Below are positions 1-7,586 of a stretch of 64,000 bases of DNA, piece by piece. How positions within the stretch are numbered: position 1 is the stretch's first letter; each line of letters opens with the position of its first letter. The stretch covers positions 1 to 64,000 of the forward strand of contig NZ_CAJKOX010000022.1 in assembly GCF_905201705.1 (NCBI RefSeq), read 5' to 3'. Under the pieces are notes generated by a model, which ran no database searches, was not told where the DNA came from, and saw only the letters and a list, made by a program, of their open reading frames with translations. The stretch comes from an uncultured Marvinbryantia sp. Lineage in GTDB: Bacteria > Bacillota > Clostridia > Lachnospirales > Lachnospiraceae. The position numbers and the translations under genes were made by a program.

Positions 1-417
1 GGTCAGGGTCGTGCAGAAATAGTCGAACTTCCCTTCCGCCGCCCGCCGGGCGGTCTCTTCCAGGCGCAGCGCAAAGCAGACGCGGCAGCGCGCGCCGCCT
101 TCCGGCTCGCGCTCCAGCCCCTTGACCGCCTCATAGTAATGCGCGTCGTCGAAATCGCCCTCGATAAAGCTTACCGGATGCTTCAGGGGCATCTCGCGGA
201 TCAGGCGCTGCTGCTCCACCACACGCTTGCGGTACTCTTCCTCCGGATAAATATTGGGGTTATAGTAAAAAACAGTGATCCGAAAATACTGCGACAGATA
301 TTCCAGCACATAGCTGCTGCAGGGCGCGCAGCAGCTATGCAGAAACAGGACCGGCACCTTTTCTGCCAGTCCTGCGATCACTTTGTCCAGTTCGCGTTGA
401 TAATTGCGGTTATTCAT
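1..417 (-). CDS. queH: Epoxyqueuosine reductase QueH, 3' end cut by window edge
   Basis: Reading the minus strand from an ATG at 417 gives an open frame to the window edge (139 codons, no stop). The N-terminal part reads LHSCCAPCSSYVLEYL, the adjacent-cysteine signature of the QueH (DUF208) family, then FYYNPNIYP and EEEYRKRV, also typical. Family knowledge: QueH is the non-cobalamin enzyme that reduces epoxyqueuosine to queuosine in tRNA and binds an Fe-S cluster through conserved cysteines; further cysteines appear in the segment ARCRVCFALR. It starts 8 nt after the hemerythrin stop codon and has no clear ribosome binding site of its own, so it is probably co-transcribed and translationally coupled. 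The C-terminal part lies outside the window. Confidence 0.88.
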   Translation of the reverse strand, partial: MNNRNYQRELDKVIAGLAEKVPVLFLHSCCAPCSSYVLEYLSQYFRITVFYYNPNIYPEEEYRKRVVEQQRLIREMPLKHPVSFIEGDFDDAHYYEAVKGLEREPEGGARCRVCFALRLEETARRAAEGKFDYFCTTLT

Positions 418-425
418 AGGACAGA

Positions 426-830
426 CTATTTTGCACAGACAAACTCTGCGACCTTTTTATCCCATCCCTGGATGTGGATAACAAGCCAGTCGACTACATT
501 CTTCTTCACAGCCTCCACAAACGCTTCGCTCGGTCCTTCCTCTTCTTCCAGCATCTCGCGCAGCTCGTCCACCGCCTTCACAAAAGCCGCATGCTGCTCC
601 TTATGCTGATCAAGAAGCGGGTAATTGTGCTCCGCCTGCAGCTTTTCCTCATCTGCAAAATGGATCACCGTGTAGTCCATCAGAAAGTCCAGCGTCTGTA
701 CGGCAACATTCTTCTCTTTGCCGACTGCGCACTCCTCTGTCAGCTTATTTACTCTGGCAATCAGCTCCTTATGCTGGCTGTCGATCAGTTCATTTCCTGT
801 TTCCAGTGATTTGTCAAATACAATACTCAT
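426..830 (-). CDS. Bacteriohemerythrin
   Basis: A 134-residue single-domain hemerythrin. From the ATG at 830 the di-iron ligands are all in place: His20, His57, Glu61, His76, His80, His119 and Asp124 (motifs DSQHKELI, HFADEE, HKEQH and the final HIQGWD). Family role: reversible O2 binding in the cytoplasm, used by anaerobes and microaerophiles for oxygen sensing, scavenging or delivery. The start at 830 is preferred over an upstream in-frame ATG at 866 because AAAGGAGAGG lies just upstream of it. The gene is first in a likely two-gene operon with queH and is divergent from the MarR-ABC operon. Which O2-related role it plays cannot be read from the sequence. Confidence 0.9.
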   Translation of the reverse strand: MSIVFDKSLETGNELIDSQHKELIARVNKLTEECAVGKEKNVAVQTLDFLMDYTVIHFADEEKLQAEHNYPLLDQHKEQHAAFVKAVDELREMLEEEEGPSEAFVEAVKKNVVDWLVIHIQGWDKKVAEFVCAK

Positions 831-889
831 GATGGTGTCCTCTCCTTTATTTCTGATATTGGGCATATGACTCCCGACCCTATGTCGCT

Positions 890-898
890 AGTATAACA
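890..898 (-). promoter_or_regulatory. Extended -10 promoter of the hemerythrin operon
   Basis: On the minus strand the sequence reads TGTTATACT, an extended -10 (TGn plus TATACT), about 60 nt upstream of the hemerythrin start at 830. The -35 is weak (TTGTAT, 17 nt upstream). Confidence 0.55.
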
Positions 899-918
899 GA
901 AAAATTTCCAAAATACAA

Positions 919-947
919 TTGACAAAATAGAAAGTGCGTATTAAAAT
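919..947 (+). promoter_or_regulatory. Promoter of the marR-ABC exporter operon
   Basis: A consensus TTGACA at 919-924, a 17-nt spacer, and TAAAAT at 942-947. It points towards the MarR gene about 80 nt downstream. A three-fold 15-bp repeat follows immediately at 952-996. Confidence 0.75.
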
Positions 948-951
948 ATGT

Positions 952-996
952 TCGGTTTCAAATTATTAGATTTCAAACAATCCGGTTTCGAACTTT
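952..996 (+). promoter_or_regulatory. Three 15-bp direct repeats, likely MarR operator
   Basis: TTTC(A/G)AA recurs at 956, 971 and 986, exactly 15 bp apart, in units TCGGTTTCAAA, TAGATTTCAAAC and CCGGTTTCGAAC. The block covers the expected transcription start and early leader, just after the -10 box. MarR proteins commonly autoregulate by binding near their own promoter, so repressor binding here is a reasonable inference. The repeats are direct rather than the usual palindrome. Confidence 0.5.
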
Positions 997-1030
997 TTTA
1001 CCGGAAATTTTACATTGTGAGGTGATTATT

Positions 1031-1522
1031 TTGTATCAGAGAGAACATATCGGGCAGTGGATCAATATGGTCTCCTACCAGATCAAGCGCAGCATTGATG
1101 AGATCGCGCAGAAATACGGAATTACCGGAATGCAGAGCCGCATCATCTGTCATTTGGCGCACGCAGAACAGATCGGGCAGGACGTTTATCACCGGGATAT
1201 CGAAAAGCTTTTTGGTATCCGCCGCTCCTCCGTCACCAGCGTAGTATCGCATCTGGAGCAGAACGGCTATATTACCCGGCAGGCCGTTTCCGGGGACGCC
1301 CGCCTGAAAAGGCTGGTTCTGACGGAAAAAGGCCGCGTTGTCTCGCAGCAGATGGCGCACGCAATCGACGAATTTGACAACTCTATCTCCGACTGCTTTA
1401 CGCCGGAAGCGGAAGCGCAGCTTCTTACGATGCTGAAAACGATCTCACAGATGCTGGGCGGCAGCAGCACACATTCCTGCCATAAATTGCATGAAAAAAA
1501 GGAGGATGATACTTTATGCTGA
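1031..1522 (+). CDS. MarR family transcriptional regulator
   Basis: A winged-helix regulator of about 163 residues. The recognition region reads IEKLFGIRRSSVTSVVSHLE, followed by the wing NGYITRQ...DARLKRLVLTEKG, typical of MarR. The start is probably the TTG at 1031, because GAGGTGA at 1019-1025 is spaced correctly for it; an in-frame GTG at 1022 overlaps that ribosome binding site. The gene overlaps the start of the first ABC exporter gene by 7 nt, so regulator and transporter form one transcript. Inference: it represses its own operon through the repeats at 952-996 and is released by a drug or metabolite. The C-terminal tail contains HSCHKLHEKK, a His/Cys cluster of unknown meaning. Confidence 0.85.
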   Translation: MYQREHIGQWINMVSYQIKRSIDEIAQKYGITGMQSRIICHLAHAEQIGQDVYHRDIEKLFGIRRSSVTSVVSHLEQNGYITRQAVSGDARLKRLVLTEKGRVVSQQMAHAIDEFDNSISDCFTPEAEAQLLTMLKTISQMLGGSSTHSCHKLHEKKEDDTLC

Positions 1523-3249
1523 AAAATTTACTCCGCTGTATCGGAGAATACAAAAAGCCCTCTATCCTTGCGCCCATCTGCGTTACCCTTGAGGTAATCC
1601 TGGAGGTGCTTATTCCGCTTCTGATGGCAAGCCTGATCGACGAGGGCATCAGCAGCGAAAACATGAACCGGATTCTCTTTTACGGTCTTATTCTGGTGGC
1701 CGCTGCGATGGCGTCCCTTGCCTGCGGCGCGCTCTCCGGTCATTACGCCGCGGTTGCCAGCGCCGGTTTTGCGAAAAATCTGCGCCAGGCAATGTTTTAT
1801 AAGGTGCAGGATTTTTCCTTCACAAATATCGACCATTTTTCCACCTCCAGTCTGGTGACAAGGCTGACGACTGACGTGACCAACGTCCAGAACGCCTACC
1901 AGATGGTGATCCGTGTGGCGGTGCGCGCCCCGATCATGCTGATATCGGCGTTCGTGATGGCGTGTAAGATCAATCCGCGTCTCGCACTGATCTACCTGGC
2001 TATCATTCCGGTGCTCGGCTGCATACTCTTTGGGATTACCGTAACGGCACACCCGATCTTCTCACGCGTATTTAAGACCTACGATAAGCTGAACAATGTC
2101 GTGCAGGAAAACGTCCACGGTATCCGCGTCGTGAAATCATTTGTGCGCGAAGATTACGAGAAGGAGAAATTCAACAACATCTCCGGCGCTATTTTTAAAG
2201 ATTTTAATAAGGCAGAAAAGCTTCTCGCCTTCAACAGCCCCGCCATGCAGACCTGCGTATACACCTGTATGCTGCTGATCTCCTGGTTCGGCGCCCATAT
2301 GATCGTCTCAAATACCATGACGACCGGCGAGCTTACTTCCATGTTTACCTACACCATGCAGATCCTGATGAGCCTTATGATGCTCTCCATGATTTTCGTG
2401 ATGGTGACCATGTCCAGGGCTTCTGTGGAACGTATCGACGAGGTGCTGAAGGAACAGCCGGATATTAAAGACGCCGCGCAGCCGGTGAAGGAAGTAAAAA
2501 ACGGCGACATCTGCTTCTCACACGTTTCCTTCAGCTACTCGAAGGATAAAAACCGCCTGAGTCTCAAAGATATCAATCTGGACATCAAATCCGGAGAGAC
2601 TGTCGGCATTATCGGCGGCACCGGAAGCGCAAAGAGCTCGCTCGTGCAGCTCATTCCGCGTCTGTATGATATCACGGAGGGCTGCCTCACGGTGGGAGGA
2701 CTGGACGTGCGCGAGTATGACCTGGAGGTTCTGCGCGACGCCGTTTCCATGGTTCTGCAGAAAAACGTGCTTTTCTCCGGCACTATCAAGGATAACCTGC
2801 GCTGGGGAAAGAAGGACGCGACGGACGAGGAAATGATCCACGCCTGTCAGCTCGCCCAGGCGGACGACTTTATCCGCACCTTCCCGGACGGCTACGACAC
2901 ACATATTGAACAGGGCGGCTCCAACGTTTCCGGCGGTCAGAAGCAGCGTCTCTGTATTGCGCGTGCGCTGCTGAAAAAGCCGAAGATCCTTATTCTGGAC
3001 GACAGCACCTCGGCGGTGGACACCCGCACCGATGCGCTGATCCAGAAGGCGTTTGCCGAGGAAATCCCGGATACGACCAAGCTGATCATTGCGCAGCGTA
3101 TCTCTTCCGTCCAGAACGCCGACAAGATCGTTGTCATGGACAACGGACGGATCTCGGCAGTCGGAACGCACGATGAGCTGCTCGCCTCCAATCATATTTA
3201 TCAGGAGGTTTATTATTCTCAGGTAAAGGGGGAATCGGACGATGAGTAG
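1516..3249 (+). CDS. ABC exporter half-transporter, degenerate-site subunit
   Basis: A 577-residue fused membrane domain (six helices, residues about 15-300) plus nucleotide-binding domain (about 330-575). The Walker A loop is GGTGSAKSS (about 369-377), with Ala where Gly is usual. The Walker B end reads LILDDSTSA, with Asp496 in place of the catalytic Glu. The signature VSGGQ is intact. These are hallmarks of the subunit that contributes the degenerate ATP site in heterodimeric multidrug exporters such as LmrCD and TmrAB. ATG 1516 follows AAAGGAGG. It overlaps MarR by 7 nt and the partner gene by 8 nt. Substrate unknown; drug or lipid export is likely. Confidence 0.9.
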   Translation: MLKNLLRCIGEYKKPSILAPICVTLEVILEVLIPLLMASLIDEGISSENMNRILFYGLILVAAAMASLACGALSGHYAAVASAGFAKNLRQAMFYKVQDFSFTNIDHFSTSSLVTRLTTDVTNVQNAYQMVIRVAVRAPIMLISAFVMACKINPRLALIYLAIIPVLGCILFGITVTAHPIFSRVFKTYDKLNNVVQENVHGIRVVKSFVREDYEKEKFNNISGAIFKDFNKAEKLLAFNSPAMQTCVYTCMLLISWFGAHMIVSNTMTTGELTSMFTYTMQILMSLMMLSMIFVMVTMSRASVERIDEVLKEQPDIKDAAQPVKEVKNGDICFSHVSFSYSKDKNRLSLKDINLDIKSGETVGIIGGTGSAKSSLVQLIPRLYDITEGCLTVGGLDVREYDLEVLRDAVSMVLQKNVLFSGTIKDNLRWGKKDATDEEMIHACQLAQADDFIRTFPDGYDTHIEQGGSNVSGGQKQRLCIARALLKKPKILILDDSTSAVDTRTDALIQKAFAEEIPDTTKLIIAQRISSVQNADKIVVMDNGRISAVGTHDELLASNHIYQEVYYSQVKGESDDE

Positions 3250-5170
3250 ACAGGATGACCACAAAGCGATGGCGCGCGGCATGACAAAGGAAGCGCGCAG
3301 AGAAATGACGCAAAAACAAAATCCAATGATTCCGCTGAAGCGTCTGCTCGGCTATATCGGCAGAGATTACAAATTCCATATGATCCTGGTGCTTGTCTGT
3401 ATCCTGATAAGCTCCGTCACCGGCGTCATTGCCTCGCTGTTTTTACAGACACTGATCGACGATTATGTGACGCCGCTGCTGCAGTCAGCAGATCCCGACT
3501 TCGGCCCGCTTTTTCAGACGCTTCTGAAAATGGCGGCAATCTATCTCGCCGGCGTGCTGGCGACGCTGCTTTATTCCAGAACGATGGTAACGATCGCACA
3601 GGGCGTACAGAAGCGTATCCGCGACGAGATGTTTGCACATATGCAGACGCTGCCGATCAAATATTTTGACACGCACGCCTTCGGCGATATTATGAGCCAC
3701 TACACCAATGATACGGATACGCTGCGTCAGATGCTCTCGCAGAGCCTCACGCAGATGATCTCCTCTGCGATCACGATCGTATCGGTCATCATCGCGATGC
3801 TGACGACCAGCCTGCACCTTTCGCTGGTGGTTGCGATTTCCGTATTCTTTATGCTGCGCGTCACCGGTAAGATCGCCGGAAACAGCGGCCGCTACTTTAT
3901 CAGACAGCAGGCTTCGCTCGGCGAGACGAACGGCTACATCGAGGAAATGATCAACGGGCAGAAGGTCGTAAAGGTATTCAACTACGAGGACCGTTCGAAG
4001 GAAGCCTTCGACAAATTAAATGAAGAGCTTTGCAGCAACGCCACCAACGCCAACCGCTATGCGAATATTCTGATGCCGGTGATGGGCAACCTCGGAAACC
4101 TGCAGTATGTGGTGATCGCGATCGTCGGCGGCGTGCTCGCGCTGAACAATATCGGCAGCATCACAGTCGGCATGATCGCGAGCTTCCTGCAGCTCTCCAA
4201 ATCGTTCACAAACCCGATCGGTCAGATTTCGCAGCAGTTTAACTCTATCGTGATGGCGCTCGCCGGAGCCGGCCGTATTTTTGATCTGATGGACGAAAAA
4301 CCGGAGGAAGACGAAGGCTACGTGACGCTTGTCCGCGCAAAATATGTGGACGGCGAGCTGACGGAATGCCCGGAGCGCACAGGCATGTGGGCATGGAAGC
4401 ACCTCCACGGCGACGGCACGCTCACCTACAAAAAGATGGAGGGCGACGTGCGCTTCTACGATGTGGATTTCGGCTACGACCCGGATAAGATCGTGCTGCA
4501 CAATATTTCGCTCTACGCAAAGCCCGGTCAGAAGATTGCCTTTGTCGGCGCAACCGGCGCCGGAAAGACGACCATCACCAACCTGATCAACCGCTTTTAC
4601 GATCTCGCCGACGGCAAGATCCGCTACGACGATATCAATATCAATAAGATTAAAAAGCCGGAGCTGCGCCGCTCGCTCGGCATGGTTCTGCAGGACACAA
4701 ACCTGTTCTCCGGCACCATCATGGAGAACATTCGCTACGGCAAGCTGGACGCTACCGACGAGGAGGTTTACGCGGCGGCGAAGATTGCCAACGCACACGA
4801 CTTTATCGAGATGCTTCCGCAGGGCTACGATACCGTGATCTCCGGCAACGGTGCCGAGCTTTCGCAGGGACAGCGCCAGCTTCTCTCCATCGCCCGCGCC
4901 GCGATCTCCGATCCGCCGGTCATGATCCTGGATGAGGCAACCTCCAGCATCGACACCCGCACGGAATCTATCGTCCAGAAGGGTATGGATGCGCTGATGA
5001 AGGGGCGCACGGTGTTTGTCATCGCACACCGTCTCTCCACCGTCCGCAACGCCGATGCCATCATGGTGCTGGAGCAGGGACGCATTATTGAGCGCGGCAC
5101 ACATGATGAGCTGATCGCACAGAAAGGAAAATATTACCAGTTGTATACGGGCGCTTTTGAGCTGGAGTAA
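3242..5170 (+). CDS. ABC exporter half-transporter, catalytic partner
   Basis: A 642-residue membrane plus nucleotide-binding protein, partner of the gene before it. Walker A is canonical (GATGAGKTT, about 436-444) and Walker B carries the catalytic Glu (MILDEATSS). The signature is LSQGQ instead of LSGGQ, which is what the partner subunit of a heterodimer shows when one composite ATP site is degenerate. Between the membrane domain and the nucleotide-binding domain lies an extra stretch of about 60 residues (GYVTLVRAKY...TGMWAWKH...) that I do not recognise as a domain. The charged N-terminus (MSRQDDHKAMARGMTKEARR) is followed by the first helix at about 36-58. The operon ends at the hairpin at 5182-5224. 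Confidence 0.9.
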   Translation: MSRQDDHKAMARGMTKEARREMTQKQNPMIPLKRLLGYIGRDYKFHMILVLVCILISSVTGVIASLFLQTLIDDYVTPLLQSADPDFGPLFQTLLKMAAIYLAGVLATLLYSRTMVTIAQGVQKRIRDEMFAHMQTLPIKYFDTHAFGDIMSHYTNDTDTLRQMLSQSLTQMISSAITIVSVIIAMLTTSLHLSLVVAISVFFMLRVTGKIAGNSGRYFIRQQASLGETNGYIEEMINGQKVVKVFNYEDRSKEAFDKLNEELCSNATNANRYANILMPVMGNLGNLQYVVIAIVGGVLALNNIGSITVGMIASFLQLSKSFTNPIGQISQQFNSIVMALAGAGRIFDLMDEKPEEDEGYVTLVRAKYVDGELTECPERTGMWAWKHLHGDGTLTYKKMEGDVRFYDVDFGYDPDKIVLHNISLYAKPGQKIAFVGATGAGKTTITNLINRFYDLADGKIRYDDININKIKKPELRRSLGMVLQDTNLFSGTIMENIRYGKLDATDEEVYAAAKIANAHDFIEMLPQGYDTVISGNGAELSQGQRQLLSIARAAISDPPVMILDEATSSIDTRTESIVQKGMDALMKGRTVFVIAHRLSTVRNADAIMVLEQGRIIERGTHDELIAQKGKYYQLYTGAFELE

Positions 5171-5181
5171 AACAGCCGGAA

Positions 5182-5224
5182 AGCGGTGCGGATCGGAAAA
5201 TATTCTTTCCCGATCCGCACCGCT
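5182..5224 (+). terminator. Terminator hairpin of the ABC exporter operon
   Basis: A perfect 15-bp stem, AGCGGTGCGGATCGG at 5182-5196 with its complement at 5210-5224, and a 13-nt AT-rich loop. It is followed by T-rich sequence and lies 11 nt after the stop codon. Confidence 0.8.
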
Positions 5225-5260
5225 GTTCTGTTTTCTGTTCTGTTTTCTGTTCTGTTTTCT
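5225..5260. repeat. Three tandem copies of a 12-mer after the terminator
   Basis: GTTCTGTTTTCT is repeated three times without mismatch at 5225-5236, 5237-5248 and 5249-5260. It supplies the T-rich tract behind the hairpin and lies in the convergent gap before the DUF3783 gene. Confidence 0.85.
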
Positions 5261-5274
5261 GCTTTATTTTATGA

Positions 5275-5691
5275 TCACCTGTTCTCATCCCGTCCGCCTT
5301 CAGGCTTTACCGGCGGACGCTGCGCTGTCATTGTCCTGTGCTCCTGCAGGATTTCTTCGTGGAGCGCCAGCGAATTCCATTTCATGTTGTGTGGGGTGAG
5401 GATTGCTTTGAGCGCTACGGTTGCCTGTTCTTTGCGCATCATCTGCAGGGCGATATCGAGTATTTCTTCCCCTGCCATGTGCAGCACCAGCATTTCTTCA
5501 GAAAACCCGTTTCCTATATATGCCTGCCGCCGTACATTGTCCTCAAAGATTCCTGCCAGAGCGCCGATCGACATCAAAAGCTCACTTTTTTGCACATGAC
5601 GCAGTTCGCAGCCGAGCAGCCGGAATATCCCGGCAAGCTTTTTTCCTTTTTCTGTTCCTTCCAGATTGTAGCATAATACGATTGATCTCAT
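5275..5691 (-). CDS. DUF3783 domain protein
   Basis: A small cytoplasmic protein of 138 residues (MRSIVLCYNLEGTEKGKKLAGIF...). It resembles the DUF3783 family, common in Clostridia and of unknown function: an N-terminal strand, a helix, then LLGCELRHVQ, and a central EEMLVLHMAGEEILDIAL segment. The start at 5691 is chosen over an ATG two codons upstream (5697), because GGAG on the minus strand is 7 nt from 5691 and only 2 nt from 5697. The C-terminus is polar and low in predicted structure (QRPPVKPEGGRDENR). It stands alone and converges with the ABC exporter operon. Confidence 0.7.
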   Translation of the reverse strand: MRSIVLCYNLEGTEKGKKLAGIFRLLGCELRHVQKSELLMSIGALAGIFEDNVRRQAYIGNGFSEEMLVLHMAGEEILDIALQMMRKEQATVALKAILTPHNMKWNSLALHEEILQEHRTMTAQRPPVKPEGGRDENR

Positions 5692-5908
5692 TTTCATTCT
5701 CCATTTTTGTATTTTATACCCTGTTATCGCTCTTCCTGAATGGATCTCGCTTTCCTACAGCATATCACAGAAAAGAATCGTTTACAAGCTGCAACAGCTT
5801 CCGGAAATCACAGGGAATATAATAGAAAAAGAAAAATGGACACCTTCAGCAAATAACAAAAAACGCTGCATTTCATACACTAACATATAACACTATGGGA
5901 GGTATGAG

Positions 5909-6697
5909 ATGCAGCCTTTATTAGAATGCAGGAATGTGAATTATTCCTATCACACAGAACAGGGCGAGACGCACGCTCTTTCGGATATATCATTTCAGGT
6001 CAGCAACGGTGAATTTGCAGTCATTGTAGGTCCGAGCGGATGCGGAAAATCAACACTGCTTTCGCTGATCTGCAGCCTGCTCGTGCCGGAATCCGGCGAG
6101 GTTCTTTTAAGCGGAAAGCCCGTCGGGGAACATGTGGATTTTCACATTGGCTATATGCCGCAGAAAGATCAGCTTTTTGAATGGCGCAATATTTATGGGA
6201 ATGTGACGCTTGGTCTGGAGATCCAGCACTGTCTAACGGCGGAAAATGTTCAATTTGCAGAAAAGCTGATGCGGGAGTACGGGCTGTGGGATTTCCGGCA
6301 TGTCAAACCAAGCCAGCTCTCCGGCGGAATGCGCCAGCGGGCGGCGCTGATCCGGACGCTGGTGCTGCGCCCGTCCCTGCTGCTCCTTGACGAACCGTTT
6401 TCGGCACTGGACTATCAGACGCGGCTTTCTGTAGCGGACGACATTTACGGCATCATCAAAAAGGAACATAAGACGGCGATCCTGGTGACGCACGACCTTG
6501 CAGAGGCTGTCAGCATGGCGGATAAGGTGCTGGTACTGTCCAGCCGTCCGGCGCGTGTAATAAAAGAGCTTCCGGTTACCTTCGACCTGCCGGAACGCAC
6601 GCCGATGGAATCGCGGAACGCTCCGCAATTTAAGGAATATTTTAATCAGATCTGGAAGGAGCTGAACACGTATGCGCATGAAACAGGAACCGTGTAG
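5909..6697 (+). CDS. ABC transporter ATPase, nitrate/sulfonate/taurine type
   Basis: A 262-residue ATPase of the SsuB/TauB class: Walker A GPSGCGKST (about 43-51), Q-loop MPQKDQLFEW, signature LSGGMRQR, Walker B LLLLDEPFSALD and switch His in VTHDLAEA. Family knowledge: it powers import of small anions or thiamine-precursor-like compounds together with a BPD_transp_1 permease and a periplasmic-type binding lipoprotein. GGGAGG stands 6 nt upstream of ATG 5909. The permease gene overlaps its last 26 nt. No binding-protein gene is present next to it, so substrate cannot be assigned; sulfonates, nitrate or a pyrimidine precursor are all possible. No riboswitch was recognised in the 200-nt leader. 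Confidence 0.85.
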   Translation: MQPLLECRNVNYSYHTEQGETHALSDISFQVSNGEFAVIVGPSGCGKSTLLSLICSLLVPESGEVLLSGKPVGEHVDFHIGYMPQKDQLFEWRNIYGNVTLGLEIQHCLTAENVQFAEKLMREYGLWDFRHVKPSQLSGGMRQRAALIRTLVLRPSLLLLDEPFSALDYQTRLSVADDIYGIIKKEHKTAILVTHDLAEAVSMADKVLVLSSRPARVIKELPVTFDLPERTPMESRNAPQFKEYFNQIWKELNTYAHETGTV

Positions 6698-7529
6698 CGA
6701 CCGCTGCCAGGTCTGTCAGCACCGGGAATATCCCAGGAATATTTCTGTACATCAGCAGGAATATCTCGCAAAGCGCAGTCGGCACCGGCTATTTGTAAAA
6801 GTGATGCGTTTCGTACTTCTGGCTGCCTTTCTGGTGCTGTGGGAGGCCGCCGCAGACCAGGGCTGGATCGACGGCTTTATTTTCAGCAGTCCAGGCAGGA
6901 TCGTGCACACATTTATTGGTATGGTAAGGGACGGAAGCATTTTCGAACATATCGGCGCAACGCTGATAGAAACAATCGCAAGCTTCATACTCGTCGTTAT
7001 TGCCGGACTTCTCTGCGCGATCCTTTTATGGTGCAGCGACAAGCTGTCGGAAATCCTGGAGCCCTACCTGGTGGTACTGAACAGCCTTCCCAAATCAGCG
7101 CTGGCGCCGCTTCTGATCGTCTGGCTGGGAGCAAACCGCACTACGATCATCGTCGCCGGCATGTCCGTAGCGATCTTCGGCACCATTTTAAACCTCTACA
7201 CCGGTTTCCGCGAGGTCAGCCAGGACAAAATGAAACTGATCTATACGCTGGGCGGCAAACGCCGCCATGTACTCACGAAGGTAGTCCTGCCAAGTACCGT
7301 CCCCGCAACCATCAGTATCATGAAGGTAAATATCGGGCTTTGTCTCGTCGGCGTTGTAATCGGGGAATTTATCGGCGCAAGATGCGGTCTTGGTTACCTG
7401 ATCATCTATGGAAGTCAGGTGTTCAAGCTCGACTGGGTTCTGATGAGCATTGTGATACTCTGCATCATCGCGATGACGCTGTACGCATTGATCAATGCAA
7501 TTGAAAAGTGGTATCTGAAACGAATTTAA
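6672..7529 (+). CDS. ABC transporter permease, SsuC/TauC type
   Basis: A 285-residue inner-membrane permease with about six helices, the first at about 42-60. The EAA loop at about 188-215 (YTLGGKRRHVLTKVVLPSTVPA) is the docking site for the ATPase encoded just upstream. GEFIGARCGLGYLI near the C-terminus is typical of the SsuC/TauC class. The N-terminal tail is unusual: CSDRCQVCQHREYP places three cysteines and a histidine before the first helix and resembles a metal-binding knuckle; I do not know it from this family. It overlaps the ATPase gene by 26 nt, so translation is coupled. The hairpin at 7535 follows the stop. Confidence 0.85.
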   Translation: MRMKQEPCSDRCQVCQHREYPRNISVHQQEYLAKRSRHRLFVKVMRFVLLAAFLVLWEAAADQGWIDGFIFSSPGRIVHTFIGMVRDGSIFEHIGATLIETIASFILVVIAGLLCAILLWCSDKLSEILEPYLVVLNSLPKSALAPLLIVWLGANRTTIIVAGMSVAIFGTILNLYTGFREVSQDKMKLIYTLGGKRRHVLTKVVLPSTVPATISIMKVNIGLCLVGVVIGEFIGARCGLGYLIIYGSQVFKLDWVLMSIVILCIIAMTLYALINAIEKWYLKRI

Positions 7530-7534
7530 AAAGA

Positions 7535-7571
7535 GGCATATCAGATGGGCCCTCTCCATATCTGATATGCC
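7535..7571. terminator. Convergent hairpin between ABC permease and D-LDH
   Basis: GGCATATCAGAT at 7535-7546 pairs perfectly with ATCTGATATGCC at 7560-7571. It lies between two converging genes and could end transcription from both sides, although neither side carries a strong T-run. Confidence 0.55.
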
Positions 7572-7586
7572 GCAGCTTACATAGCC

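Noticed and set aside
4016..5104. A 362-codon minus-strand frame opposite the second ABC exporter gene
   Set aside because: Antisense shadow of a well-supported ATPase with Walker and signature motifs in the other strand.
5692..5908. Riboswitch before the SsuB/TauB-like ABC operon
   Set aside because: No recognisable TPP, SAM or other conserved core; only an ordinary AT-rich leader with a good ribosome binding site.
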